Assembly (NCBI RefSeq): GCF_043290135.1 | Contig: NC_134710.1 | Coordinates: 254,745,592 to 254,809,591, forward strand | Length of the DNA stretch: 64,000 nt | Origin: Rhipicephalus microplus | Taxonomy: Eukaryota; Arthropoda; Arachnida; Ixodida; Ixodidae | Direction of reading: 5' to 3' | Shown here: positions 23,040 to 35,600 of the stretch, one piece after another | Layout: each line of letters begins with the position of its first letter | How positions within the stretch are numbered: position 1 is the first letter of the stretch | Notes under the pieces: model-generated | What the model saw: only the letters and a program-made list of their open reading frames with translations | Told to the model about the DNA's origin: nothing | Databases searched by the model: none | Position numbers and translations under genes: made by a program

Positions 23040-26000
23040 TCACTCGTGCCTTGACTTTAGCCACCAATCAGATAACCTCCTTCTAGTTAAGTCTACCCAC
23101 TTAAAGTCTATTTTGCCCTCCCGGTCCCTAAACCCCAGTGCTTTGAAAAAATTTGCGCCATCATCCTGAACTATAGGGTGAAGCCCTTTACAGAACATTA
23201 TCAAGTGTTCAGCAGTTTCTTCTTCCTCTCCACACGCACTGCATACTGTGTCTACCCCTTCGTATTTGGCCCGATATGTCTTGGTTCGCAGTACTCCCGT
23301 TCTAGCCTCAAACAGTAGAGAACTACCACGAGTATTATCATAGATCCTTTCCTTAGAGATTTCCTGCTTAAAAGTTCGATAGATCTCTATTGCGGACTTC
23401 TTAATCATGCCCATTCTCCACATGTCAGTCTCCGTTTCCTTCACTTTCTTCTTAACCGATAGTGCTTTTTGGTTTGGCCACCTGCTGTTTTCTAAGTATT
23501 TACCAGTCAATTTTCTGGTTCGCTTCCTCCATTTTGTATCGACATTCTTCATGTACAAGTAGCTGAATACCTTCCTAGCCCAACGCTCCTCCCCCATTTC
23601 TCTCAATCGCTTCTCAAATTTTACCTTGCTGCTAGCTTCCCTGCCCTCAAGTGATGTCCATCCCATATCACCTTGTACTCCCTGATTTGGTGTATTCCCG
23701 TGGGCTCCTAAAGCAAGCCTACCTATTCCACGTTGCTTAATTTCTAATCTTGCTTGAACTTCTGATCTCATGCACTAGACCGCATTGCCGAACGTTAGCC
23801 CAGGAACCATGACCCCTTTCCATATTCCTCTCACAACATCATACCTATTGTAATTACACAGTGCCCTGTTTTTCATCACTGCCGCATTCCTGTTACCTTT
23901 AGTCGTCACATATATTTCGTGTTCCCTCAGGTACTCGGTCCCATTGTTTATCCACACGCCCAGATATTTGTATTTATCTGTTATCTCTAGTGTGACCTCC
24001 TATATTCTAAGCTCACTACCTCCGTTGTCATTGAAAATCATGACTGCTGATTTTTCCTTACTGAATCTAAAATCTAACCTATCTCCCTCATTACCGCAGA
24101 TGTCCATCAATCTCTGCAAATCTTTCTTGTTGTTGGCCATTAGCACTATATCATCTGCGTACATTAATGCTGGTAGTGCCTGATCAATAAGTTTTCCTTG
24201 TTTGACTAAAGAGAAGTTGAAGCCCAGTCCACTTCCCTCTAGTTTGGTCTCTAATCCTTGTAGGTACATCACGAATGATAAGGGTGACAGGGGACACCCG
24301 TGCCTAAGCCCCCGTTTTACCTCTGCAGGCTTGGATACCTGTTTTTCCCACTTTATAACTACCTTGTTATCTTTATAGATATCCTTTAAAAGATTAGTGA
24401 CTACATGTTCCACGCCTAGTGTGTCCAGTACTCCCCACAATTCCTCTTGAACCACGCTATCGTACGCTCCCTTAATATCCAAAAAATGCTAGCCACAGGG
24501 GCATGTGTTCCTTTTCTGCTATTTCGATGCACTAAGTCAGTGAGAACAGATTTTCTTCCAACCTCCTGTGTTTCCAAAACCCATTCTGCAGTTCCCCCAG
24601 CACCCCCTCATCCTCTATCCATGCCTGCAGTCTTTCCTTTATAATCTTCATCGCCAGCCTGTAGACCACTGATGTCACTGTTATAGGACGGTAGTTGTTC
24701 ATGTCAGCTTTGTCCCCCTTTCCTTTATAGATCATGCTCATCCTGCTAAGTTTCCATCCATTGGGAACTTCACCATCGATTATTATTTTGCTCACTGCCT
24801 CTCTCAAAGCCTGCTTAGACTTCGGACCTAATGTCTTTATCAGCATAATTGGAATGCCATCTGGGCCTGTTGATGTACTACTAGGAACGCTTTTCTCAGC
24901 CCTTTCCCACTCTCGTTGTGAAAATGGAGGCATTGCACCACTTGATTCGTCCTTGTCTATTGTGGTGCATAAAGTACTTTGTTGAAATTTTTCTGTCACC
25001 ATTGTTCTTATATATTCAATAGCTTTGTCCCCTTTTAGCATAGCACCATGGGCTGTAGTTATAAAACTCTGCTCTAGGCTTGTCTCATTTCTTAGGGAGT
25101 TTAGATGGTTCCAAAATTTCGCAGCTGCATTTCTATCTTTTTTATGTACTTCTGCCAGCCACTGAGCTCCCTTTCTTCTAATCTTTTCATTGATCAGAAG
25201 GGATGCATTACTTCTACAGCTTAGAAAGGTTATCATTTTCTTTCAACATCATCTGACAGTTCACGCCGCTGCTTAGCATGTCTGTGTTCCCTATAGGCTT
25301 CCTGACGTTTTTCTATGGCTCTCTTAATTTCCTCATCCCACCAACTTTTGGGTCTCTTCTTTTCCGGGTTGACTTGTCACGCGTCTTAGCAAGCTCTAGC
25401 TCAAAGAGTCTATTTACATTCGTGTATGTCCACACTGTCTTATTATCCTCCGTGATTACTTGCTCAATTTGTTTAGGGGCTATTTCAATTTGCCTTTCCG
25501 GATAAAAATTTTCCTGTAGTTGCTCATGTTGTCTCCTTCCCACTTTCACTGCTCTTCCAAAACTTAGCTTTAAACGTTTGTGATCACTACCCTGACTTCT
25601 GGAGCCACCTTCATCTATGTGCATTCCCCTGAGCTTATCATACAACCTATGTGACATCAGTGCATAATCTATTGTCGACTGCAGCCTTCCTACCTCCCAT
25701 GTTATTTGCCCTTCACACTTCTCGGTACTGTTGCAAATGATCAAATCAAGCCTTTCATGCATATCCATGATCATTTTGCCTGTCGGGTCGGTATACCTAT
25801 CTATATCTTCTATATGCGCATTCATGTCTCCTAGTATAATTATCTCGCACTCTCTTCCTAACTCCTGAATGTCCTTTGATATACACTCTACAATTGCCTG
25901 GTTTTCCTCTCTGGCCTTTCCTCCCGTCCACAAGTACACGAAACCAAGGAGTGTCATTTGACCCGCCACTTTCCCTTTTAGCCATAAATGTTCCTTGCAC

Positions 26001-26341
26001 TCCTGCTTGACCCTTTGCCAGTCTGTACTTTTATGAATGAATGCCCCAATACCACCCCCCTTTCTGCTGCCTTCTGTTCTATTACAATATTCCCACGCGT
26101 AGTCCGCAATGTTCGGAGGTTGTTCCATGTCCCTGAGGTGTGTTTCTACAAAACCGTATACCGTCGGCCTCCATTCCCTTAGCTGTTCTTCTATCTCTTC
26201 CCACTTCAGCCTGTTCCTACCACCCTGCATGTTAATATACCCTATGTCTGAATTGGCTCGGCACTCGTGGCTACGTCTATTTATGCCCCGGACTCTACCT
26301 ATCTTAGATATTGGTGCCACTTTGAAATCGTATCTGTTCAT
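23040..26341 (-). pseudogene. LINE ORF2: endonuclease-reverse transcriptase
   Basis: From ATG 26341 an apurinic-type endonuclease is seen: GFVETHLRD (catalytic Glu), ILGDMNAHI, STIDYALMS and GSDHKRL (Asp-His). The linker has KSWWDEEIKRA after a frameshift near 25350. The RT follows with YKGKGDKADMNNYRPIT, LDIKGAYDSV, GCPLSPLSF and the catalytic YADD at 24150-24161. The C-terminus has CSACGEEEETAEHLIMFC, a CX2CX8HX4C zinc knuckle. Damage: TAG stops at 24532, 24000 and 23775, a one-base insertion in an A6 run at 24481, and frameshifts near 25240 and 25350. All catalytic motifs remain readable, so inactivation is moderately recent. Confidence 0.85.
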
Positions 26342-26385
26342 ACCACCTGTCGAAGAGTCTCCTTGGTTGTTTTCCTAGTTACTAG

Positions 26386-27411
26386 TTATCCTGCACCCCG
26401 AAGGGCTCGCTTGCCCGCCAAAAAAGCTACTGCGCGTCCTGCAAGTCGCCAACCCACCTCATGACTTAGCCGCCCATCGAAGTGAATTCTGTCTCGTTGA
26501 AAACCTCCCCACCTATGCACCTCTCTGTTTATTTCCACCACTTCAAAGCCTTTCTCTCGACTCATCCGCCATATCTCTTGGTTTGCGTTCACAACCGCTC
26601 TTTACAGGTTGCTATCATGCACCAGTACCTCCGGTATCGTGCATATCACTACCTGTACCTTAGGAGAAGTGGCGCGCAAGTCATCGACGCCTTTCGCCAG
26701 TGTGGTTGCTAGTCCTGCTGTATCTTCATTTAAGACATCGTTTAAACCACCTGAAATTATCACGAGGTTTCGTCTATCAGCTGTAGTTTTGAGTTTTGCG
26801 CTCGCTTGCCTCATGACTGCTTCAAGCTTGCGTCCTGGGAACGCCACTACTGCAACCCTCTTGTCACCTCTTACCCTCTCTTTGATGGCTTCTGTGCATC
26901 GATTTAAATTCGAGTCCCCGGCGATTATTACATGCTGTGACTTTTCAGCGGGAGCGTCCTGCACCTGGGGGCTACTTGCACCTGTGACGCCAGCTGCTTT
27001 GTCTCCTCCCAGCCCCACCACTACCTCGCTGAAGCTGGGCCTTGCGACAATTGAACCGGTTGAACCTGTTTTTTCCAAACTTGCTTGCTCTTCCTTCTCC
27101 ACCATTCTGGTTGCCGGTTCCCTACTGTTCTCTCCGTAGGCCGCTTCTTTGTTCAGCTTCGCTAGTGATTCCTCGGCGGACTTCAGTCTTTCTCCCATTG
27201 GCCTCGTTTTCTCTTGCTCTGTCGCCAACGCCGTCTCGAGCTCGGCGATTCTCATCAGCAGTTCATTCTGGGTAACCATCATTTTCTCCATTTTTTCCTC
27301 GACCTCACATTGCCTACACTTCGCGTCAGCCTCTTCTCCGTCCGCTTCTACGCTTGGGTCCACCTGCAAACCCACTCCACTTCCTGAACACTTTACAGTC
27401 TTTTTAACCAT
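26386..27411 (-). pseudogene. LINE ORF1 with SGNH-hydrolase-like domain
   Basis: ATG at 27411. The N-terminal third has a Cys pair (CRQCEVEEKMEKMM) leading into a predicted coiled coil (LLMRIAELETALATEQEK). The C-terminal half shows SGNH blocks: IIAGDSNLNR (block I Ser), IISGGLNDVL (block III Asn) and DRIHFDG (block V Asp-x-x-His). These residues form the catalytic set of GDSL/SGNH esterases, so the module looks complete. A TAA at 26602-26604 interrupts the frame shortly before block V and probably replaced a Gln codon. In related LINEs this domain may act on lipid or acetyl esters and aid ribonucleoprotein delivery; that role is inference here. Confidence 0.82.
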
Positions 27412-27902
27412 GTCTTTCTGAAACCAATTGTCCCTATACTCAATAATTACTAAACTCGAGCCCTGCACTATGAAAAAAAGAAAGTCTAAGCTCTATTACA
27501 AAAATTTGCGTGTTCAATGTACGCGCACCTCCCCCACGGAGTGACAAAAGAAAAACAAAACAAAAAATTCAAACACACACACCCGCACTAACTAATAAAT
27601 ACCTGGTGACTGGCCCCCGAAAAAGCCGTACCATAAAATAAGTGCTACGAAGATTTCAACCGCGGCCTTATAATTATAAAGACAAGCTCAAAACATGCAA
27701 AAACACTTATCTGCGCAGTCGATCCGGAGCGCTCAAAAAACACGTCCATTCAACGTGACAGCCCGAACTGAAGCTGAAGCTGAACGGCACAGCCCGAACC
27801 GCCGCCTGGCGGCGACTGGCCGAAATGGTGAAGTGTGGATTACTCCTTGCGTCGTCTGCTAGCCACGTCATGTTTCTATGTGCGCGTACGTCCGCGCTTA
27901 AT

Positions 27903-28625
27903 TCAACAGCGAAAGCTTGTGAGGGTCACCTCACATTGATGGGAAAGGCATTTTGCGGTGTTCCATGTGAATTGCAAGTGCCGAAATTCTTCAGATTGTA
28001 GAAGCAACGTTTCGTTGATTTTTAAGATTAACAGGCGTTTGAATCGTTCGGCAGTAATAAAAGGAAACTGTGGAGCTACTAGCACGACCGGGAAATTTAA
28101 AGATGCCGAAGCGAGCGAATCAGCAATTTCATTTAGTTCAATTCCAGCATGCCCGGGGACCCAAGTAAACCGAACTTCTGATAGGCTATGCGGTACGAGA
28201 GACCAAAATATCCTGAGAAGGGAAGACTTCTTTGCGGACGTTAGATGTGTACATACAGACAAAGCATCCGAAATAATAACAGCTTTTGATTGCTGATAAT
28301 TTAGTTTTCGAAGAGCCAATGTAATAGCCAGGAATTCTACGAGATAAATTGGTGTTAAGTCAGGCGATCGGAGCGCAAAAGACCAATTAAGCTGATGAAA
28401 AAAAAAAACTACTCCGCCCTTCTGAAGATTTTGCGTTGCGTCCGTCGAAATTACTACGTATTTAGGAAAATGACTGAGATGGTCTTGAAGGAGGCCCTCA
28501 AGAACATGCTTTGAAAGTAACTTGGCATTTTTCGGAAAAATATCATCGAAAATTAAGTCAACTGGCACCGAGCATTGGGTTTGGGGAGTTAAATGCCGGA
28601 GGGAAAAGTGCTCAAGAAGTGGTCA
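27903..28625 (-). pseudogene. RNase H domain fragment of an I-group LINE
   Basis: A 221-codon open frame (27903-28568) on the minus strand carries the RNase H catalytic set: ISTDATQN (Asp), YLVEFLAITLAL (Glu), VIISDALSVCTHL (Asp) and FTWVPGHAGIELNEIADSLA (His, Asp). It ends near a QCEVTLTSFRC tail. The open frame is intact, but RT and endonuclease are missing upstream, so this is a broken-off 3' piece. Its left end abuts the 5' end of the LINE at 22876-27850, suggesting that LINE inserted beside or into it. Confidence 0.8.
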
Positions 28626-30124
28626 AGGGGTAGAATGCTCGCTTCTCACTCAAAAGACACAGCTTCGAATGTCAGATGTGGACGGTAAACTTTTCCATTC
28701 TTAATTTCACTTGCACGTCTGTATTACTTGGCTTTATTTTTTAAAGTAGCTTCAGTTGCTACTTGCTGTTAAGAAAAGTGACGCAAAATATGAATAAGAA
28801 ACTTGACAGCGAGCGTACTTGGACTTAAGCGGCGGCTCCCCAATACGTGCGCTATCAAATTTCTTCTTCTTTACTTCGTATTTCGCGTGACTTTTCGTAG
28901 CATCATGTAGAAACTGAAGCTACATGAAAAGATAAAGCCTACCAATTCAACCTTGCAAGTATAATAAAGAATAAACAAAATTACCGTACATACGTGCGAT
29001 TCAAATCTGGTTTTTTTTAGTGGGAAGCATTGTACCCATTTACCACTTCTACGGAGCCGCGCGCAGCTCTTAAAAATATGACACGTTGCAGACTACCAAT
29101 CGCAGCGCCACGAGCGGATTAATTTTGTTTCGGCTTCACCTTGAATGCATTCTAAGCACTCCTCTGTTCTAGAACAATCTAACGAGAGTGTTTGTGAATA
29201 GAGAAAAAATAACTTCCTCTATTTGAAATTGCAGATAATGTAACTTTCTTGCTTTAAAACACAAGCGCACTGTGTAAATGCTTCACAATACAACATGAAA
29301 TATTGCCGTAACAATACGTGGTACACACGTATAGATTGATATCAGGTGTCAGAACATATGGGATTTATCATAATGGCTTTATAGTTCAAGCCAGTCATCG
29401 CCGGAGTTAAAGGTCAACTCCGGGAAATTTTCAAGTTCAGTGGATCTCAATGAAATTCACTGGGTACGTTCATTTGCACGTTTCCGCCATTCATGCCAAA
29501 TTGCAGGCTTGAGAGTTTCGGAGATTCTTTTCAAATGAATTTATTAGCTTGCCTCGAGACGCTGAGCTTGCTTGCTAGAATAATGGCAACATTGTGCGCG
29601 TGACGTTGAGTTTTGTATGGGTGGGATTGACGAACTAATATGCCACTGTAGCGTCTGCTTGTCTGCTATAGATTGTTTGGGTTTTGCTGGCGCTTCCTTG
29701 GTTGAGCGTACGATTTCCTTTTCCATGTTGGTGGGCGTGCAATAGGTGCCAAGTAATGTTGCGTTGTGAGCTACACACAATTCATCATATATTCACCATA
29801 AAAGCATAAGCGTTTTACCCAATCGCCGCGGATGGCGTGGACAGGTAGTGCCATCTGGCGGGCATTATGTGCAAGAAGGCAAGTTCTGGCTTGGTTCTGG
29901 CAGCGTCAGGCAAATCTTTACGTCACACGTAGAAGCCCACTCGGTTGGGTTTCAGTTTCGACATCCCGTTTTTTCGGTAATTAAAAATTATTTTTGAATT
30001 TTTTGAGCATTTCAGTGTTCGGGCTTGTCAACGCCGTAGTACAGCCGTTTAATGTGTGCGCCTCTCTTTATGCTGGCGGCGTTTTGTTTACGCTGCTGGT
30101 ACGCCGCTGCGTAAAGACGAGGCG
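28626..30124. other. Intergenic DNA; likely promoter region at the right end
   Basis: AT-rich and featureless to about 29800. From 29950 the sequence becomes richer in CG dinucleotides just before the candidate first exon at 30125, as expected for a promoter and 5' UTR. No TATA box is apparent. Confidence 0.4.
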
Positions 30125-30241
30125 ATGTTTACCGTGAAATCTTGGCGCGCTGCTGCCTACACGCGTGTTCTCCCCGTCCGGCCGAAGTTCATCTCCTCCG
30201 CGTTGTCTAATAAAAGGTGGCTGGCGGCAGGTAGCACCGAG
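30125..30241 (+). CDS. Candidate exon 1 with presequence-like N-terminus
   Basis: An ATG at 30125 opens 39 codons ending at GAG, followed by a fair donor (GTGCGA). Without splicing, the frame runs on to a stop at 30344-30346 with basic residues, so the exon end is the least certain of the four. Confidence 0.38.
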
Positions 30242-32656
30242 GTGCGAACAATCAAAGAGAACTTTAACTCAAGAATTGTAAAACGGCATCTGAATCATTC
30301 CAGAAAGATAGAAGCCATTACTCGTAAAACGCGTTCTAAAAAATAATAAAAAGAGTGTGCCTCGTCTGCCGCGGTGGTATTGTGGTTACGGTGGTCGGCT
30401 GCTGACCGCGCGTTCGATGTTGGCTGTCGTATATAGTCGCGTTTTGATGGAGGGGAAATGATAAAGGCCCATGAATTCTGCAATGTCAGTGCACGATAAA
30501 GACGACTTAATGGTCAAAATTTATGGAGGCCTCCACCATGGTGTCCTTCATAATGTTATTGTGGCTCTAGGACGTCAAACCTCAGGAATTTTATTTAAAC
30601 ATCTGTTGATCCCCAATGCGGTTAGGAACAAATTTTCTGCGTAAAACAATAATAAGATTTTCGGTATAAGAAGAATATGGTCCATATTGGGGATTTTTTC
30701 TTTTCATAGGGAGTTAACATTTAGTAAAATATGATAGTTCGTATTAGCTGATTATCATAGGTTTCTTTCTATGGGCAAAAATACTTTTGTATGTGTACAG
30801 TGCAAATAATTTTTACAGCTGGTGAATACGTTGCAAAGATATTGGTTTTTGTAAATGTTTGGTTGTAAGCTTAGCATTGAGGTGGTCCTTGTAAAAAATA
30901 TGGTGAATAACACATTTAGTTTAACCGTCATTGGTTGCTGTCAGAGGAAGTCATCACATTGCTTTTTATTTTAGGAGATGAAAACTTTTTTGATGCAGTT
31001 GCTGGACTCTGTGCTTGCCCGTGTTTATACCTTGAAGCAATGCGTCCTTGTGGTGAGTACTAGCTGCACAGGCATCAGGAACATTTAGACAACATATCAA
31101 TTGCGTTCGTGCTTACTTTAATAGTTTGTTATCTAGTACTAGCCTTAATGAGTAACGAGAGATCCAAACCGTGCTAGGGTGCATTTAACCACATGCAGCT
31201 ATCTTCTGGCAGTTCGAATATTGTGCTTATGCAACACTGGTAAGTTACATGGATACATGCAAAAACTTATTACCTGTGTGATAAGATTTGGAAGCGGCAA
31301 AAACACCACAATTAAGAAAAGGATCTATTGAAATCGAAAAAAAGGATATTTTCTGGTCATGAACCAATACAGCTGTAATGAAGTGATAATGCCTGCTATT
31401 AAAGTGACAATGCGGTGCTACCTGGCGTTGAGTATTTGTAGCAAAATTTAGACGCACGAATAAAAAAAAAAGGAATACGAAGACACTGCTAACTACTGGC
31501 GTTTATTAAAAACCTCTGCAGATTATATTGCTGATGTTATCTCCAGTTAAAGGCTGCGGGTCAATGATCGGAAAAGTGAAAAAACATTAAACCATAGCGG
31601 GGCGCTTATCATGAAGGTTGTTGATTCTTTTAAGGTGAAGCTTCATTAAAGAGTTCCCTTCTTTCTCTTCAGTTCTGTTTGAAGCTTGCAGGGTGAGAGC
31701 AACTCAACATCTTTGATGCCGCTTCAATAATCAAAGGAAGAGATTTGACACCTTGATATTGTTAATGAAACAGAATCAATTCACTTTTTTCACTTGGAAA
31801 CAGAGTTTATACATTATTATTGTGACTGAAATAGAATCAATTATTTTTTTTCAATGGGAAACAAACCCTAATATTTACTTCAGCAGAAGCTTTTTCATTC
31901 ACAAAAGGTATGAGTTTTTTGTACACTCTCAACTCTATGTGCTTTGGTCATTACTAGCTTATAAATAGTAAAATGATTGACATGATAGGTTGCAATAGTT
32001 CCAACTTTTGTATACTAAATTGGAAGGCTCTTATTTTTTTCAGAGAGAACTGAAATTATACAGGGCAAGTAATTAGCTCAGGTAATTAGTGTCAAGATGT
32101 TCTTGAAGTCCATATACACTCGCTTTTATATTTTGTTGCATATATTTGATTTAACACACTCAGTATAAACATGCTGTTCTTTTTTTAAGTTCTGTTAGTG
32201 TTACACGTGGGATATAATTATTATTCAAACTGCAGCAGAGGGCACAGAGATAACTATAAACAATTGTGGTTTTTAAGCATTCTTATAAACTAAATCCGAA
32301 TACAACACAGTGAATCTCATGATTAGTGGAGATTGATTTCATGTGAAAGATTCAATGGCAGGCTGTCTTGGCTGCATTTTTTTACTCCTCGAAGCAATTG
32401 TTACTGAGTTGATATGTATTTTTGTGTACACTTAGGAGCTGTCAGCATATCAAGGGCTTGCCAGATATGTCATTCGCACTGATGCCTCAAGAGTAGCTGA
32501 TGGTACAATATTAAGCCTGCACTCACATCTGTGCTTTTAAGAGCACAGACTTCAAGTTCATCGAAATCAGGTACATGCCATGGTGCCATGATGTGCATAA
32601 CATCATTTCTGCCAGGGAAAACAGCGCTTCATTGTAGCTTTTTGAGTCATATGTGA

Positions 32657-32692
<36 letters not shown>

Positions 32693-35600
32693 CTACCTGT
32701 AGGCTGCCACAAACCATAGTGCGAATGCGCGTGTGCGCCCGACGAAGAAGATGAGGCTCGCTGGCTGCTCGAGCTCGGAGCCAGACTGGCCAGTGCTGCA
32801 ACCGCTCTTGCAAATATATTTTTCGAATATATTCGCAATACTTTGTCTCGTTACTCACGTAACATATTTGGTGGAGGTGGAACGATCCCCGTCCTCACCA
32901 CGCAGCTCCGCAGTGGCCGCATCCTCCAGCTTCCCGCCATGGCTTCCAGTGACAACGCGTCCGCTTCGTCATCTGCGGCTTCTCCGACAACCTTTGTCGC
33001 CGTCCAAACACCACGTGATCCCGGGACATTTTCTGCGCAACCTGGCCTCGACGTCGACAAATGGCTTCGCCTTTATGAACGGGTCAGTCAAACTCACCGT
33101 TGGGACCCTACCATGATGCTCGCTAATGTTCTCTTCTACTTGGACGGAACCCCGCGTGTCTGGTACGAGACAAATGAGTCCGAACTCACCAGCTGGGACA
33201 CGTTCAAGGAGAAGCTACGTGACATCTTTGGGGACCCGACCGGTCGCCACGCAGCTGCACGACAGGAGCTGGCTACCCGTGTCCAGTCGCCAACTGAATC
33301 GTATGTGTCATACATCCAAGAAGTTCTCGCTCTTTGCCGAAAAGTGGACGAGGCGATGTCTGAGGCTGAAAAGGTTGGACACGTTTTGAAGGGGATCGCG
33401 GACGACGCCTTCAATTTGCTGATGTACACTAACGTCTCGACCATCGACCGTGTAATTCGAGAATGCCGCCGTTTCGAAACAGCAAAAAGCCGTCGGGTGC
33501 GCCCTCCTTTTTCTCGGTTGCCAAACACGGCGGCTACGTCCACCTGCTCCGATTCTACCGTCACACCGCCCTTTGAGCAGAGTGTAACGCGTATCGTTCG
33601 ACGGGAACTTGAAGCAGCAAGTCCAGCGCCGCATCAGCCCACTTCTTTCGAACATACGATACCGACAACCCCCGCGATCTCCGTTATTCAGGCGGTCGTA
33701 CGACAAGAATTCGCCAACCGCGGGTTCCCTGATGCTTGCCCCATCTCTTGCCCCTCCTCCAGACCAATTCCCATTAATGCACCTCGACGTGACCCATTTG
33801 TTGCTCCACGATCTCGCAACCCGGCGGAATGGCGAACTCCTGACGACAAACCGATCTGCTTCCGGTGCCACCGCGTTGGACATGTCTCCCGCTACTGCCG
33901 TGCCTCCTGGACGCCGCCACATAGGAGCCAGTTTTTCGCACCTTATAGCCCATATGAAGATCTTCGCCGGTATTCGTCCAGCCGTACCGCCCCTGCTTTC
34001 GACACGTCTAACAGCCGCCTTCCTGCTCGTTCTCCGTCCCCTCAACGCCGTCGTTCCCCGTCGCCCCAGCCACGCCGCCATCACTCGCCGCCTAACTTTT
34101 CATCGTACCCGACGGAAAACTAGACAGTGCAGCCCCTGGAGGTAGTGCTGCATCATCCCTGTCTGAACCAAACCCTCCATTGACGCTTCATACGAACAAA
34201 AATCTTGTCGATGTACACGTGGACGGTATTTCTCTGTCGGCACTAGTCGATACTGGCGCTCATGTATCCATAATCAGCGTTCATCTTTGTCGCCGCTTAA
34301 GAAAAGTACTCACGCCCCCTGCTACCGAAGCTGTACGTGTGGCCGATGGCGGCACTGTTCCTGTCATTGGCATGTGTACGGCTCGCATACGCATCGCCGA
34401 CCGTTACATCCCTGTTCTATTCACGGTGCTCCAGAACTGTCCTCATGACCTCATCTTAGGGATGGACTTCCTGTCGACCCATTCTGCTCTGATCGACTGT
34501 TCCGCTGGTACTCTTTGCTTAGACCTTCCTCTTCAGCCGGATATTCACCCTGAACCTCAACACGGCCTTTCTGCCACAGACTTCCTCCGCTTACCGCCTA
34601 AAGCCCTCACATTCACCGAATTCGCCACGACCTCACCCGTATTGGATGGGAATTACATCGTCACGCCGATTCCTGATGTCCTACTGGCACGTGACGTCAC
34701 CGTCCCTCACTGCATCGTAACTGTAGCCTCCAACCGGACCCGTCTACCCGTCATAAATTTCGGCTTCACAAAGCAAGTCCTCCCTGAAGGCATCCTAATT
34801 GCCACGTTGCGGTCCTTAGCCGATGATCACGTCACCACTTTCGCAGCCGACGCATGCCCCAATTTTCCTTGTCGCCCACTCGATGCCACATGCCTCGACA
34901 TGTCAATACGTCCCATGATCGACCCTGACCTTCCCCCAGCGCAATCAGCCGCTCTCGCACGCCTTCTAGCTTCCTACCGTGACATCTTCGACCTTGACGA
35001 CCGCCCACTCGGCCAAACTTCTCTTGTAAAGCACCGCATCAACACCGGTGATGCTGCTCCCATTCACCGTCGACCGTATCGCGTGTCCGCGTCGGAGCGC
35101 CAGATTATTCAAGCTGAAGTGAATAAGATGTTAACTAAAGGCATTATAGAGCCCTCATCAAGCCCATGGGCGTCACCCGTCGTCCTGGTTAAAAAGAAGG
35201 ACAACACATGGCGTTTTTGCATCGATTACCGGCATCTAAATCGAATCACCAAAAAGGACGTGTATCCTTTACCACGTATTGATGACGCCCTCGATTGTCT
35301 CCACGGCGCACGCTACTTTTCATCCATCGACCTTCGTTCTGGTTATTGGCAGATTGCCGTAGACGAGAAAGACCAAGAAAAGACCGCCTTCATCACTCCA
35401 GATGGCCTATACCAATTCAAGGTTATGCCCTTCGGCCTATGCAATGCCCCCGCCACGTTCGAACGTATGATGGACTCTCTGCTACACGGGTTCAAATGGT
35501 CAACATGCCTGTGTTACCTAGACGACGTCCTCGTATTTGCACCTACGTTTGAGACCCACCTTGAGCGTCTGTCGGCCATTCTCGACGTCTTCCGCAAAGC

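Larger units (their letters stand above)
22876..27850 (-). mobile_element. Near full-length non-LTR retrotransposon (CR1/L2-like)
   Basis: Minus-strand LINE of about 5 kb. It has a 5' UTR (about 27412-27850), ORF1 with an SGNH-hydrolase-like domain, ORF2 with endonuclease, reverse transcriptase and a C-terminal zinc-knuckle-like motif, a 3' UTR, and a 3' tail of (ATCC)n seen on the plus strand as GGATGGATGGAT at about 22880-22901. An esterase-type ORF1 is known from CR1/L2-group LINEs, which is the basis of the clade call. Several in-frame stops and frameshifts show it is inactive. The 5' boundary is approximate. Confidence 0.85.

Noticed and set aside
31655..31692. A 20-bp microexon after TTCTTTCTCTTCAG in the candidate gene
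   Set aside because: Including it shifts exon 3 into a frame with a stop, while skipping it keeps all phases consistent.
33308..34084. 258-codon minus-strand frame inside Gypsy-1 gag
   Set aside because: Antisense shadow of gag; no start context, motif or conservation argument.
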